A stretch of DNA of 8,395 bases from Bacillota bacterium (GCA_017457585.1 JAFTHD010000098.1:1-8395); one strand, 5' to 3'; numbered from the stretch's first letter, positions 1 to 6,863 are shown. The notes: generated by a model not told the origin, from the letters alone. A program made the numbers and translations.

Positions 1-1532
1 ATCTCGTACAGTCCCAGCACGTAGTCGTGAAGCACCCTGCCCTGGTGATCCGCATCCGAGGAATAGGCCTCGTATATGCTCCTGTTAAAATCCCACTTGA
101 TATATTCTATGTTTCCCGAATCGAGCACTCTGCATATGCTCTCGAGCACGTATTCCTTGACACGGCAGTTGGCAAGATCCAGAACAAGCTGGTTCCTGCT
201 CCTTACCGGCGATCTTCCCGGCAGCTTCAGCGCCCAGTCCGGGTGCGCCCTGTAAAGGTCGCTGTCCTCGCTCACCATCTCCGGCTCCATCCAGAGTCCG
301 AACATGAGGCCTTCTTTGTTCACGTCCTCAATGAGCTCTCCTAAGCTGCAACCCAGCTTGCTCTCGTTTGCAACCCAGTCGCCCAGGGAAGAATTGTCGT
401 CGTTTCTCTTGCCGAACCATCCGTCGTCAACCACCAGCATGTCGATACCCAGCTCTCTCGCATCCTTTGCAAGATTTACGAGAAAGTCCCGGTTTATGTC
501 CATGTAGGCGCCTTCCCAGCTGTTTACTACCACCGGCTTTGGCAGACCCTTGTAAGGATCCCTGCATATGTGATTCCTTATAAGATCGTGCAGCTTCAGG
601 GAAAGTCCGTCCGTTCCCTCTCCGCTGTAAGCGAGCACGGCCTCTGGGGTTACGAAGGTCTCCCCCGGCGCTACAGGGTAGTGGAATCCTGCCTCCTGAA
701 TCCCCATCTGCACCCTTGTTGTGCCGAACTGATCCTTTTCCGCTTCAGCCTGGAAGCCTCCGCTGTAGACAAGCTCCATGGCGTAGCAGTCCCCGGTGCT
801 TTCACCTGCGCTTCTATCCGCCACGATGATGAAGGGGTTGTACTGGTGGGAGGAGGTTCCCCTTCTGCTTCCTACGACCTGACCGATCTCTTCAATCTGC
901 GCACGGTGGACATTTCTTTCCATCATGTGCCTGCCGTTAAAGGTGATCAGGTCGTACTCTCCCGTAATGAAATCGATGGACGCAGAGAGCGCCTTTTCAA
1001 GGTACACCTTGCTCCCACCTGCGTTCCTTATGGTAAAGGCTCTCGTTATGACGTCCAGCTCCGGAAGCACTCCGTAGAGCATCCTCATCTCGAGACCCAG
1101 CACCGGATCCTTCAGGAGTATCTCGAGGGTCTCTGCCCCGCACTCCTTTGCATCATCCGTATACACCGCCGGAAGCCCGGGAAGCTCGTATTTTCCTTTT
1201 CTAATCTCGTGAGACGCGTACATGAAGACTGCGCCCCTTGCCCCGCTTTCAGTTTCTACCACTAAAGAAGGGGAACGAAAGTCTCCGTTCCCCCATACAG
1301 GCATTTCCCTCGGCAGAACGTCCATGGAATATGTTCTCTCGTTGCCTACGTTAAACGGACTGCCCGAAAACCCTCTGTCAAGATACTGCAAAAGGTATTC
1401 TGCACTGCCGTTTATTTTGCTGCCGTAGTACAAATGAAGAAGATATCCATATCCGTCTACCATGAACTGATACGTGGAATTTTGAGTGTCGATCGTGAAT
1501 ATTTTTCTGTCCTTGTCAAAACAAATTCCCAT
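1..1532 (-). CDS. GH36 alpha-galactosidase, 3' end beyond the left edge
   Basis: This is a retaining alpha-galactosidase that removes terminal alpha-linked galactose from melibiose, raffinose or related oligosaccharides. The ATG at 1532 is followed by 510 open codons, and an in-frame TAA four codons upstream rules out a longer start. GGAG at 1545-1548 lies 12 bases before it. The N-terminal beta-sandwich has the family opening (NSTYQF, then HLYYG). The TIM barrel shows NSWEGAY (from about residue 337), DDGWFG (369-374), SSLGDW, WMEPEM (414-419) and YIKWDFNR, where Asp481 matches the GH36 nucleophile. The acid/base Asp and the C-terminal beta domain should lie outside the window, since full proteins are about 720-740 residues. 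No signal peptide is visible, so the enzyme should act in the cytoplasm on imported sugar. It is the last visible gene of the transporter operon, 33 bases after the second permease. Exact substrate preference is not shown. Confidence 0.95.
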   Translation of the reverse strand, partial: MGICFDKDRKIFTIDTQNSTYQFMVDGYGYLLHLYYGSKINGSAEYLLQYLDRGFSGSPFNVGNERTYSMDVLPREMPVWGNGDFRSPSLVVETESGARGAVFMYASHEIRKGKYELPGLPAVYTDDAKECGAETLEILLKDPVLGLEMRMLYGVLPELDVITRAFTIRNAGGSKVYLEKALSASIDFITGEYDLITFNGRHMMERNVHRAQIEEIGQVVGSRRGTSSHQYNPFIIVADRSAGESTGDCYAMELVYSGGFQAEAEKDQFGTTRVQMGIQEAGFHYPVAPGETFVTPEAVLAYSGEGTDGLSLKLHDLIRNHICRDPYKGLPKPVVVNSWEGAYMDINRDFLVNLAKDARELGIDMLVVDDGWFGKRNDDNSSLGDWVANESKLGCSLGELIEDVNKEGLMFGLWMEPEMVSEDSDLYRAHPDWALKLPGRSPVRSRNQLVLDLANCRVKEYVLESICRVLDSGNIEYIKWDFNRSIYEAYSSDADHQGRVLHDYVLGLYE

Positions 1533-1565
1533 ATATCTTTATTGCTCCAAATATTGTCTATTCTT

Positions 1566-2414
1566 TTACTTAACTGCTCCGTTTACAACACCTGCCATGA
1601 TCTGCTTCTGGCATATTACGTAGAATATGAGCATAGGCAGCATAGCCAGCAGGTATGAGGCGAATGCCAGGTTATAGTTGGTACCGAACTGGGTCTGGAA
1701 TGTCATCTGCGCTACCGGAAGTGTCGTCATGTCAGATCCGGACATGATAACCAGTGGCGTCATAACGTCGTTCCATACTGCCAGCGCGGTGATGACTGCT
1801 ACCGTTGCGTGCATCGGCTTCATAAGCGGGAATATGACTTTCCAGTAAGCCTTCAAAGGCGTTGCGCCGTCAATGTGAGCGGCTTCCTCAAGGGCTGTCG
1901 GAATGTTCTTAAGATATCCCGAGTACAGCATGGTGTTCATCGGCATATAGAACACTACGTAGAGGAGTATCACGCCGATCGGGTTTGCGATGTGCAGGCT
2001 GGATGTCTCCTTGATGAGCGGCATCATCAGAACTGCGAATGGTACGAACATACCGCTTACAACGTAGTAGTATGCGCTCTTGTAAAATTTGCTGTTTGCC
2101 ATCCTCCTGCCAAGTACATATCCGAGTATGGAGTGTATGAGTATGGACAGTACTACGGTGATTACTGTGATGAGCAAACTGTTTCCAAGGGCATTCCAGA
2201 AGTGTGTTACTTCGATGGCCTCAGCAAAGTTTGCGAAGCTGATGTGCTCCGGCAGGGAAAGGATTCCGCTGATGGAGTTGGTCATCTCTGACGGCTGTTT
2301 CATTGCAATGACTAACGTCATGTACAGAGGGAACAGCACCGTTGAAAGTCCCAGTATGAGCAGGACCGTTACCGGTTTATTGATACCTAAATTCAGTTTC
2401 TTAGTCTTTTCCAT
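1566..2414 (-). CDS. Sugar ABC transporter permease, MalG/MsmG type
   Basis: This is one of two inner-membrane subunits of a CUT1 carbohydrate importer (binding-protein-dependent transport permease family), 282 residues. Hydrophobic segments lie near residues 15-38, 75-101, 113-134, 145-165, 200-222 and 250-270, giving the usual six. The cytoplasmic EAA loop that docks on the ATPase is clear at about 175-196 (LEEAAHIDGATPLKAYWKVIFP minus its ends), and the C-terminus QIMAGVVNGAVK is typical of the MalG branch. Its ATG overlaps the TAA of the upstream permease by one base (TAATG), with GGAGGAG just upstream, so translation of the two subunits is probably coupled. It should pair with the MalF-type protein encoded at 2414-3265. 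Family assignment is firm; the sugar is inferred from the GH36 neighbour. Confidence 0.94.
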   Translation of the reverse strand: MEKTKKLNLGINKPVTVLLILGLSTVLFPLYMTLVIAMKQPSEMTNSISGILSLPEHISFANFAEAIEVTHFWNALGNSLLITVITVVLSILIHSILGYVLGRRMANSKFYKSAYYYVVSGMFVPFAVLMMPLIKETSSLHIANPIGVILLYVVFYMPMNTMLYSGYLKNIPTALEEAAHIDGATPLKAYWKVIFPLMKPMHATVAVITALAVWNDVMTPLVIMSGSDMTTLPVAQMTFQTQFGTNYNLAFASYLLAMLPMLIFYVICQKQIMAGVVNGAVK

Positions 2415-3265
2415 TACAGCTGCTCCTCCTTTCCGTTAAGGAATCTCATCTGTGCCACAGAGAAGGCTACGATTACTACGAAGAACAGTACTGCGTTAGC
2501 ACTCTGGAATCCGAACTGACCGCCGGACATACCGTTGTTGTAGATCAGGTATGAGATGGACTCTGTACTCTGGGAAGGTCCGCCCTGTGTCAAAGCCACA
2601 ATCTGGTCGAAGACCATCAGCGAGTTCTTCAGACAGAGAACCATGTTTATGGTGAAGAACGGCATGATGAGTGGGAATGTCAGGTACCTGAACTGTCTCC
2701 AGCCCTTTGCGCCGTCCAGCGAACCTGCCTCGTATACGTCAACCGGTACCGTCTGAAGACCTGAGATGTAGATGATGGTTGTCATCGCAATGTTCTGCCA
2801 TACGCAGACGATGACGATGCCGACCCAGGCCCAGGTGGAACTTGCCAGTATGCTGGTGGTGTTAAAGATTGCCGGTACTATGTATGTGAACATGTAGTTG
2901 AATACATAGCCTATTACCAGTGCACCCAGAATGTTCGGTATGAAGTAAAGGCCTCTCAGTGCGCTCTTGAACTTGATCTTTGCGTTGAGTCCCAGCGCCA
3001 GTATGAGGGACAGTACGTTAACGAGTATGGTGATCGCTAAAGCTGCCTTGAAGGTGAAAAGGTACGAATGTCCTACTCTGCTGTCCGTAAACAGGTCGGC
3101 GTAGTTTCTGATCCCTACCCAGTCAAAGGAGCCGTAGCCCTTGTAGTTGGTAAAACTGTAGATGAAACCTCTGATAAGAGGATATGTATTGAATAAGCAG
3201 AAGAGTATCAGTATACCTATCGTTATATACAGGAATACTCTATCTCTATTTCCTGTTTTGCTCAT
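2414..3265 (-). CDS. Sugar ABC transporter permease, MalF/MsmF type
   Basis: This is the partner permease of the CUT1 importer, 283 residues. The first membrane segment is at about 10-33, followed by segments near 72-93, 107-129, 147-169, 200-216 and 255-272. The EAA loop is at about 178-201, with key residues YEAGSLDGA and FPLIMP. FDQIVALTQGGP (219-230) is the conserved MalF/UgpA-type stretch. The short N-terminus, without the extra periplasmic domain of enterobacterial MalF, is normal for Gram-positive MsmF-like proteins. The ATG at 3265 has AGGAGG at 3272-3277 in good position, inside the 14-base gap after the binding-protein gene. The stop codon shares a base with the start of the next permease. 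Together the two subunits should form the translocation pore; the substrate is inferred from context. Confidence 0.94.
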   Translation of the reverse strand: MSKTGNRDRVFLYITIGILILFCLFNTYPLIRGFIYSFTNYKGYGSFDWVGIRNYADLFTDSRVGHSYLFTFKAALAITILVNVLSLILALGLNAKIKFKSALRGLYFIPNILGALVIGYVFNYMFTYIVPAIFNTTSILASSTWAWVGIVIVCVWQNIAMTTIIYISGLQTVPVDVYEAGSLDGAKGWRQFRYLTFPLIMPFFTINMVLCLKNSLMVFDQIVALTQGGPSQSTESISYLIYNNGMSGGQFGFQSANAVLFFVVIVAFSVAQMRFLNGKEEQL

Positions 3266-3279
3266 GATATGACCTCCTC

Positions 3280-4578
3280 TTAGTTAGAACCTGCGTTAGC
3301 AGCTTCGTAATCCTTTACCTTCTGAATGATGTCTCTGTTGTATCTCGTCCAGTTGGAATCGAACTTGCTCAGGAACTCTCCTCTGTCTCCGTCGATGAGA
3401 TAGGTCTGAATCATTGCATCAACAGCCATCTCTGTAGGATAGTGGTGATCCTGGAAGTCTGCCATCCTGCCTGCTTCGATGTAAGGGACCATGTCGTCCA
3501 GTTCCTTCGCCATCTTGTAATCTCCGGTGAGACAAGGTACTGCGTTCTGCGCGTCGATGTACTTCTGAACATTCTCATCCTGGATGAGGAAGTCGAGCAC
3601 TTCATAGGCAGCGTCCTTGTTTTCACATCTCTCGGTTACTGCGAACTGGAGGTCAACACCTGAGTTGAGGATCAGATCGCTCTCTTTGTCTGCCGCAGGC
3701 ATGACGAAAGATCCGATGTTCATATCAGGGTTCGATGATTTAATCTGTGGAATCGCATAGCTTCCGATTGTAAACATAGCGGAATCGCCGTTTGCAAATG
3801 CGAGACATGCGTCATTGTATCCGTATGCGAACGGGCCATCCTCGCCGTAATCGAGAAGCGCTGCGATCTTATCGGCCGTCTCAGCGTACTCGTCGGAGAA
3901 AGTGGTCTGGCCGTTGTTTACCTGATAGCAAACGTCTGCCGGTGCAAGCTGGATTGCAATTGCATTCCACGGTGCAAGGCATGTCCAGGTATCCTTGAAC
4001 CCGAAGTAGAGCGGCTGAACGCCTTCGCTCTTAATGGTGTCGCAAAGCTTCAGGAACTCGTTCCATGAAGTCGGAATTTCCCAGCCGTGTTCTTCAAACA
4101 TGTCCTTGTTATAAAGAACGCCTGCTGCGTTCGCAACGTAAGGGAGTCCGTACACTCCGTCTGTCGGTACGTACTCCAGACTTTCCAGAATGTCCAGGTA
4201 CGCAGGGTTTACCTTTGAGAGACCTTCGTAGTTTGTCAGGTCTGAAAGGATATTCGCGTCAACGAATTCCGAATAGAGTACGTCTCCGCCAAATCCGATA
4301 ATGTCAGGTTCTTCGCCTCTTATGAGACGTGTCTTCAGTATCGTCGTCGCATCGCTTGGAGATTCGATCTTCAGATATACATCGTCGTGAGACGCATTGA
4401 AATCTTCCTGAATCTGCTCGAAGATGTCGACAGCTTCCTGCTTATACTGCAGCATAGTTATCACGGTCTTGCCTGCAGTGTCCTCACTGTTTCCGCATCC
4501 TGCTAAGGATAGGGTCATCACCAGGCCTGTGGTTACCGTAAGTACTATGCTGAGAATCTTCTTGAATCTTGATTGCAT
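3280..4578 (-). CDS. Sugar-binding lipoprotein of the ABC importer
   Basis: This is an extracytoplasmic solute-binding protein of family 1, 432 residues, expected to be anchored on the outer face of the membrane. A basic N-terminus (MQSRFKK) and hydrophobic stretch lead to the lipobox LAGC at 25-28, so Cys28 should be lipidated after signal peptidase II cleavage. The mature part begins with a Gly/Ser/Asp-rich tether and then the family pattern: a strand near 38-43, the helix VDIFEQIQEDFN, GEEPDIIGFGGD (88-99), and the hinge-region block GVYGLPYVANAAGVLYNKDMF followed by IPTSWNEFLKLCD (141-180). It captures the sugar and delivers it to the two permeases encoded next. AGGAGT at 4585-4590 supports the ATG at 4578, and the gene follows the ATPase gene by 21 bases. 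Alpha-galactosides such as raffinose or melibiose are the likely ligands because of the operon's GH36 enzyme; binding residues cannot be read from sequence alone. Confidence 0.95.
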   Translation of the reverse strand: MQSRFKKILSIVLTVTTGLVMTLSLAGCGNSEDTAGKTVITMLQYKQEAVDIFEQIQEDFNASHDDVYLKIESPSDATTILKTRLIRGEEPDIIGFGGDVLYSEFVDANILSDLTNYEGLSKVNPAYLDILESLEYVPTDGVYGLPYVANAAGVLYNKDMFEEHGWEIPTSWNEFLKLCDTIKSEGVQPLYFGFKDTWTCLAPWNAIAIQLAPADVCYQVNNGQTTFSDEYAETADKIAALLDYGEDGPFAYGYNDACLAFANGDSAMFTIGSYAIPQIKSSNPDMNIGSFVMPAADKESDLILNSGVDLQFAVTERCENKDAAYEVLDFLIQDENVQKYIDAQNAVPCLTGDYKMAKELDDMVPYIEAGRMADFQDHHYPTEMAVDAMIQTYLIDGDRGEFLSKFDSNWTRYNRDIIQKVKDYEAANAGSN

Positions 4579-4599
4579 GTGCTTACTCCTTTCCCGTGA

Positions 4600-5706
4600 T
4601 TAATCTACCAATGATAATTCCGTATCCTTGTCGAATATATGCATCTTTGCAAGGTCAACTGCCAGCGTTACCTTGTCGCCTGCCTTTGCCTTGAGTCCCG
4701 GTGAAACGGATGCTACCCAGTTGGCGTCATTCAGGTTGAAATAGAGCAGTCCTTCTGAACCCAGCATTTCGAATACCGTAGTCTCGACTTCAAGGACGAT
4801 ATCCGCATCTGCGGACTCGTCGTGCTCGCTGATGTTTTCAGGACGAATACCGATGGTAACTTCCTTGCCGATATATCCGCCGTCTCTGAGCACCTCTGCC
4901 TTTGCCTGGTCAACCTTGATCTTCTGACCTGCGAAGGTGAGCACGATGTCTCCGTTTTCCTCTTCAACCTTTGCGTCTACCATGTTCATAACAGGCATTC
5001 CGATGAATCCTGCAACGAACTTGTTTACAGGGTGGTTGTAAAGGTTCTCAGGGGTGTCAACCTGCTGAACTACGCCGTCCTTCATAACGACGATACGAGT
5101 TCCCAGGGTCATCGCCTCTGTCTGGTCGTGGGTAACGTAGATAATCGTTGCACCCAGCGACTGGTGAAGCTTTGAGATCTCTACTCTCATCTGTCCTCTC
5201 AGCTTTGCATCCAGGTTTGAGAGAGGCTCGTCCATGAGGAATACCTTCGGGTTTCTCACGATGGCTCTTCCCATGGCTACTCTCTGCCTCTGTCCACCTG
5301 ACAGTGCTGCAGGCTTTCTCTTGAGCAGGCTCTCCAGATCCAGGATTCTTGCAGCTTCCCTTACCTTCCTGTCGATTTCATCCTTCGGCATCTTCTTAAG
5401 CTTCATGGAGAATGCAATGTTATCGTATACTGTCATGTGCGGATACAGTGCATATGACTGGAATACCATTGCGATATCTCTGTCCATGGCGTCCACGTCG
5501 TTTACGCGATTGCCATCGATGATGAGATCTCCCTCGGAAATGGTCTCAAGACCTGCGATCATTCTCAGCGTTGTGGATTTACCACAACCTGACGGTCCAA
5601 CGAAGATAATGAACTCCTTATCTTCGATATCCAGGTTAAAATCCTTGACCGCTTCAAATCCGTTCGGATACCTTTTGAATACGTGTTTTAACTGAACACT
5701 TGCCAT
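4600..5706 (-). CDS. ugpC: Sugar ABC importer ATPase, UgpC/MsmK family
   Basis: This is the nucleotide-binding subunit that powers the importer by ATP hydrolysis on the cytoplasmic side. From the ATG at 5706 it is 368 residues (MASVQLKHV). Visible motifs are Walker A GPSGCGKST (37-45), Q-loop Gln83, signature LSGGQ (135-139), Walker B VFLMDEP (155-161) with catalytic Glu160, D-loop SNLD (163-166) and switch His193. The part after about residue 235 is the MalK-type OB/TOBE regulatory domain, including GIRPENI. An in-frame start 30 bases further upstream would bury the AGGAGG at 5716-5721, which sits 9 bases before 5706, so the shorter form is preferred. The gene is first in the operon, before the binding protein. 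Many Bacillota sugar operons lack their own ATPase and share one MsmK; this one carries its own. The symbol is family-level, and glycerol-3-phosphate transport is not implied. Confidence 0.94.
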   Translation of the reverse strand: MASVQLKHVFKRYPNGFEAVKDFNLDIEDKEFIIFVGPSGCGKSTTLRMIAGLETISEGDLIIDGNRVNDVDAMDRDIAMVFQSYALYPHMTVYDNIAFSMKLKKMPKDEIDRKVREAARILDLESLLKRKPAALSGGQRQRVAMGRAIVRNPKVFLMDEPLSNLDAKLRGQMRVEISKLHQSLGATIIYVTHDQTEAMTLGTRIVVMKDGVVQQVDTPENLYNHPVNKFVAGFIGMPVMNMVDAKVEEENGDIVLTFAGQKIKVDQAKAEVLRDGGYIGKEVTIGIRPENISEHDESADADIVLEVETTVFEMLGSEGLLYFNLNDANWVASVSPGLKAKAGDKVTLAVDLAKMHIFDKDTELSLVD

Positions 5707-5715
5707 AACAACTTT

Positions 5716-5721
5716 CCTCCT
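5716..5721 (-). promoter_or_regulatory. Ribosome binding site of the ATPase gene
   Basis: AGGAGG on the minus strand ends 9 bases before the ATG at 5706. It decides against the longer in-frame start at 5736, whose reading would run through this site. Confidence 0.8.
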
Positions 5722-5781
5722 AATACTAATGTACACTTCGTCTGCCGTTTTACATATTTACGACATTGTGTTACACTCAAG

Positions 5782-5811
5782 ACAACGAACATAACGTCTG
5801 ATAAAACAACG
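5782..5811 (-). repeat. CGTTGT direct repeat, candidate activator site
   Basis: On the minus strand CGTTGT occurs at 5811-5806 and again at 5787-5782, 24 bases apart start to start. Both copies are followed by a YTT (CGTTGTTTT and CGTTGTCTT). They lie directly upstream of and partly over the best -35-like sequence for the importer operon. AraC-family activators commonly bind direct repeats next to the -35 region, so this is a candidate site for the adjacent regulator. The copies are short, so chance is possible. Confidence 0.35.
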
Positions 5812-5815
5812 GAGT

Positions 5816-5831
5816 TTTTCTTATTAGAAAA
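5816..5831. repeat. Inverted repeat TTTTCT-TATT-AGAAAA
   Basis: Two perfect 6-base arms (5816-5821 and 5826-5831) flank a 4-base centre. The dyad lies in the spacer just upstream of the TATAAT at 5837, where a bound protein could block or aid the regulator's promoter. No U-rich tail or GC-rich stem is present, so it is not a terminator. Function is inferred from position only. Confidence 0.4.
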
Positions 5832-5836
5832 GGTAA

Positions 5837-5842
5837 TATAAT
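5837..5842 (+). promoter_or_regulatory. Candidate -10 box of the AraC regulator promoter
   Basis: TATAAT is a perfect sigma-A -10 hexamer. The matching -35 position (TTTTTC at 5815-5820, 16-base spacer) is poor. If used, transcription would start near 5849 and leave a leader of about 105 bases. A rival is TTGAAA at 5843-5848 with a weaker TATTTG 17 bases on. Confidence 0.4.
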
Positions 5843-5878
5843 TGAAAAACCAACAACAATAGCATATTTGCGCAGCTT

Positions 5879-5898
5879 TATATCAATTTGCTGATATA
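5879..5898. repeat. Inverted repeat TATATCA-N6-TGATATA
   Basis: Perfect 7-base arms at 5879-5885 and 5892-5898 flank ATTTGC. The 20-base dyad lies in the expected leader of the AraC-family gene, about 57 bases before its ATG. The arms are A/T-only except for one C/G pair, so an RNA stem would be weak and a protein-binding site is more likely than a terminator. Autoregulation is a guess from position. Confidence 0.45.
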
Positions 5899-5939
5899 TA
5901 TCGGAATAATGCAAGCAGAGACGCATTTTGGTATATTTC

Positions 5940-5946
5940 GGAGGTG
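5940..5946 (+). promoter_or_regulatory. Ribosome binding site of the AraC-family gene
   Basis: GGAGGTG lies 8 bases before the ATG at 5955. It fixes that ATG as the start in preference to the in-frame TTG at 5928, which lies upstream of the site and has none of its own. Confidence 0.8.
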
Positions 5947-5954
5947 TTTTAAGC

Positions 5955-6809
5955 ATGGCAAATTACATCTATAAAGTATTCCCAAACAACAGGTTCATAG
6001 ACCTGGGTCTCTTTCAGTTCGGCTACGAAAAGTGCAACCCGTCGCATTCCTTCGGGCCGGCGACGAGAAGTCACTATCTTTTTCACTACGTAATATCCGG
6101 CAAAGGCAGACTTTATACGAAGAACAGCAAGGGCGAAAACATGATAGAAGAGATCTCCGCAGGACAGGGGTTCATGATATTCCCGGGGCAGGAGACTTTT
6201 TATTCCGCAGACTCGGCAGCGCCATGGGAGTATCTGTGGCTTGAATTCGACGGACTTCGCGTCTACGAAGGCCTGAAGATGATCGGAATTTCCGTGGATA
6301 ACCCGGTATACAAGCCTGTCTATAAGAACTACGGCGACATTGTTAAGAACGAAATGCAGCACATGGTGGATCATAGAGACCTTTCGCCCCTCTATCTCAT
6401 CGGTCACCTCTACCTCTTCTACGATGCCCTCATCTGCTCGGTAACCAACACTTCCGAGTCAAAGGGATCAAGGCTTCGCGACTTCTACATACACGAGGCT
6501 ATCACCTTTATCGAGACCAACTCCTACAAGGACATATCGGTGGAGGACATCGCAGCCGCCTGCGGTCTGGACCGAAGCTACTTCGGCAAGCTCTTCAAGA
6601 GCGAAATCGGCCAGTCGCCTCAAACTTTCCTGATCACATACAGGATGATCAAAGCCACCGACATGCTCATGCAGACAAGACTGTCCATCGCCGAAATCGG
6701 CAGGCTTGTGGGCTACGAAAACCAGATGCACTTCTCCAGAGCCTTTAAGAATTACTACGGTCTTTCACCGCTCCAGTGGAAGAACGCCCATAAAAATGAA
6801 AACAACTGA
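5955..6809 (+). CDS. AraC-family regulator, likely activator of the galactoside operon
   Basis: This is a 284-residue one-component transcription factor. Residues 1 to about 160 form the sensor half: a cupin-type AraC ligand-binding domain with HYLFHYVISGKGRLY (40-54), GQGFMIFPGQETFYSAD (70-86) and WEYLWLEFDG (91-100), the pattern seen in MsmR/RafR-like sugar regulators. Residues about 178-280 form the DNA-binding half with two helix-turn-helix units: ISVEDIAAACGLDRSYFGKLFK (194-215), then SIAEIGRLVGYENQMHFSRAFKNYYGLSP (244-272), which matches the AraC signature. The ATG at 5955 is chosen because of GGAGGTG at 5940-5946. The gene diverges from the transporter/alpha-galactosidase operon, so it probably senses the imported sugar or a breakdown product and switches that operon on. 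Activation rather than repression is inferred from the family. No terminator is visible after its TGA; the marR promoter begins five bases later. Confidence 0.93.
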   Translation: MANYIYKVFPNNRFIDLGLFQFGYEKCNPSHSFGPATRSHYLFHYVISGKGRLYTKNSKGENMIEEISAGQGFMIFPGQETFYSADSAAPWEYLWLEFDGLRVYEGLKMIGISVDNPVYKPVYKNYGDIVKNEMQHMVDHRDLSPLYLIGHLYLFYDALICSVTNTSESKGSRLRDFYIHEAITFIETNSYKDISVEDIAAACGLDRSYFGKLFKSEIGQSPQTFLITYRMIKATDMLMQTRLSIAEIGRLVGYENQMHFSRAFKNYYGLSPLQWKNAHKNENN

Positions 6810-6814
6810 TGATA

Positions 6815-6843
6815 TTGACATGTCACTTTGGTTAGCGTATACT
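6815..6843 (+). promoter_or_regulatory. Sigma-A promoter of marR
   Basis: TTGACA (6815-6820) matches the -35 consensus exactly. A 17-base spacer leads to TATACT (6838-6843), five of six matches to the -10 consensus. Transcription would start near 6850, giving a leader of about 27 bases. This is the strongest promoter in the window, and it is overlaid by repeats that would let a repressor block it. Confidence 0.85.
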
Positions 6844-6863
6844 AACGATTAGGTAAGACTAAC
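6831..6863. promoter_or_regulatory. Tandem inverted-repeat operators over the marR promoter
   Basis: Two 16-base sites sit side by side, 17 bases apart centre to centre: GTTAGCGTATACTAAC at 6831-6846 and ATTAGGTAAGACTAAC at 6848-6863. Both follow the form TTAG-N6-CTAA. The first covers the -10 box; the second covers the likely transcription start and stops one base short of the ribosome binding site. This placement is what a repressor operator needs, and MarR proteins usually bind short dyads of this size in their own promoters. The adjacent MarR protein is the first candidate reader. The pair also resembles DtxR/IdeR iron boxes. Confidence 0.7.

Larger units (their letters stand above)
5707..5954. 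promoter_or_regulatory. Divergent control region between importer operon and AraC regulator
   Basis: This 248-base AT-rich stretch contains no credible gene. It must hold promoters for both directions because the two flanking genes diverge. On the minus strand, TTGTCT/TTGAGT around 5775-5785 could be a -35 region, but no good -10 lies at the right distance (TAAATA at 5760-5755 is 19 bases away from TTGTCT). That fits an activator-dependent promoter but does not prove it. A catabolite-control cre element was looked for and only a near miss was found. The more defined elements inside are listed separately. Confidence 0.7.

Noticed and set aside
570..1265. Plus-strand open frame of 231 codons
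   Set aside because: It lies entirely opposite the GH36 gene, whose minus-strand frame shows all the catalytic motifs. The plus-strand protein shows no recognisable family and has no ribosome binding site.
1533..1565. Possible promoter or terminator between the second permease and the GH36 gene
   Set aside because: The 33-base gap holds only a ribosome binding site, with no hairpin or promoter hexamers at proper spacing.
1809..2291. Plus-strand open frame of 160 codons
   Set aside because: It is the shadow of the second permease, which has a clear EAA loop and six membrane segments.
5234..5695. Plus-strand open frame of 153 codons
   Set aside because: It lies opposite the ATPase gene across its Walker A and signature motifs, so it is an antisense by-product.
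5741..5755. cre-like sequence for catabolite repression (minus strand, ATGTAAAACGGCAGA)
   Set aside because: It resembles the CcpA box but has one extra A before the CG, so the halves are out of register with the consensus.
5761..5785. GTGTTACAC as an operator
   Set aside because: The symmetry stops after 9 bases, and the element overlaps the -35-like region without further repeats.
5928..5954. Nine-codon N-terminal extension of the AraC regulator from a TTG
   Set aside because: The extension runs across the GGAGGTG that serves the ATG at 5955, and the TTG has no site of its own.
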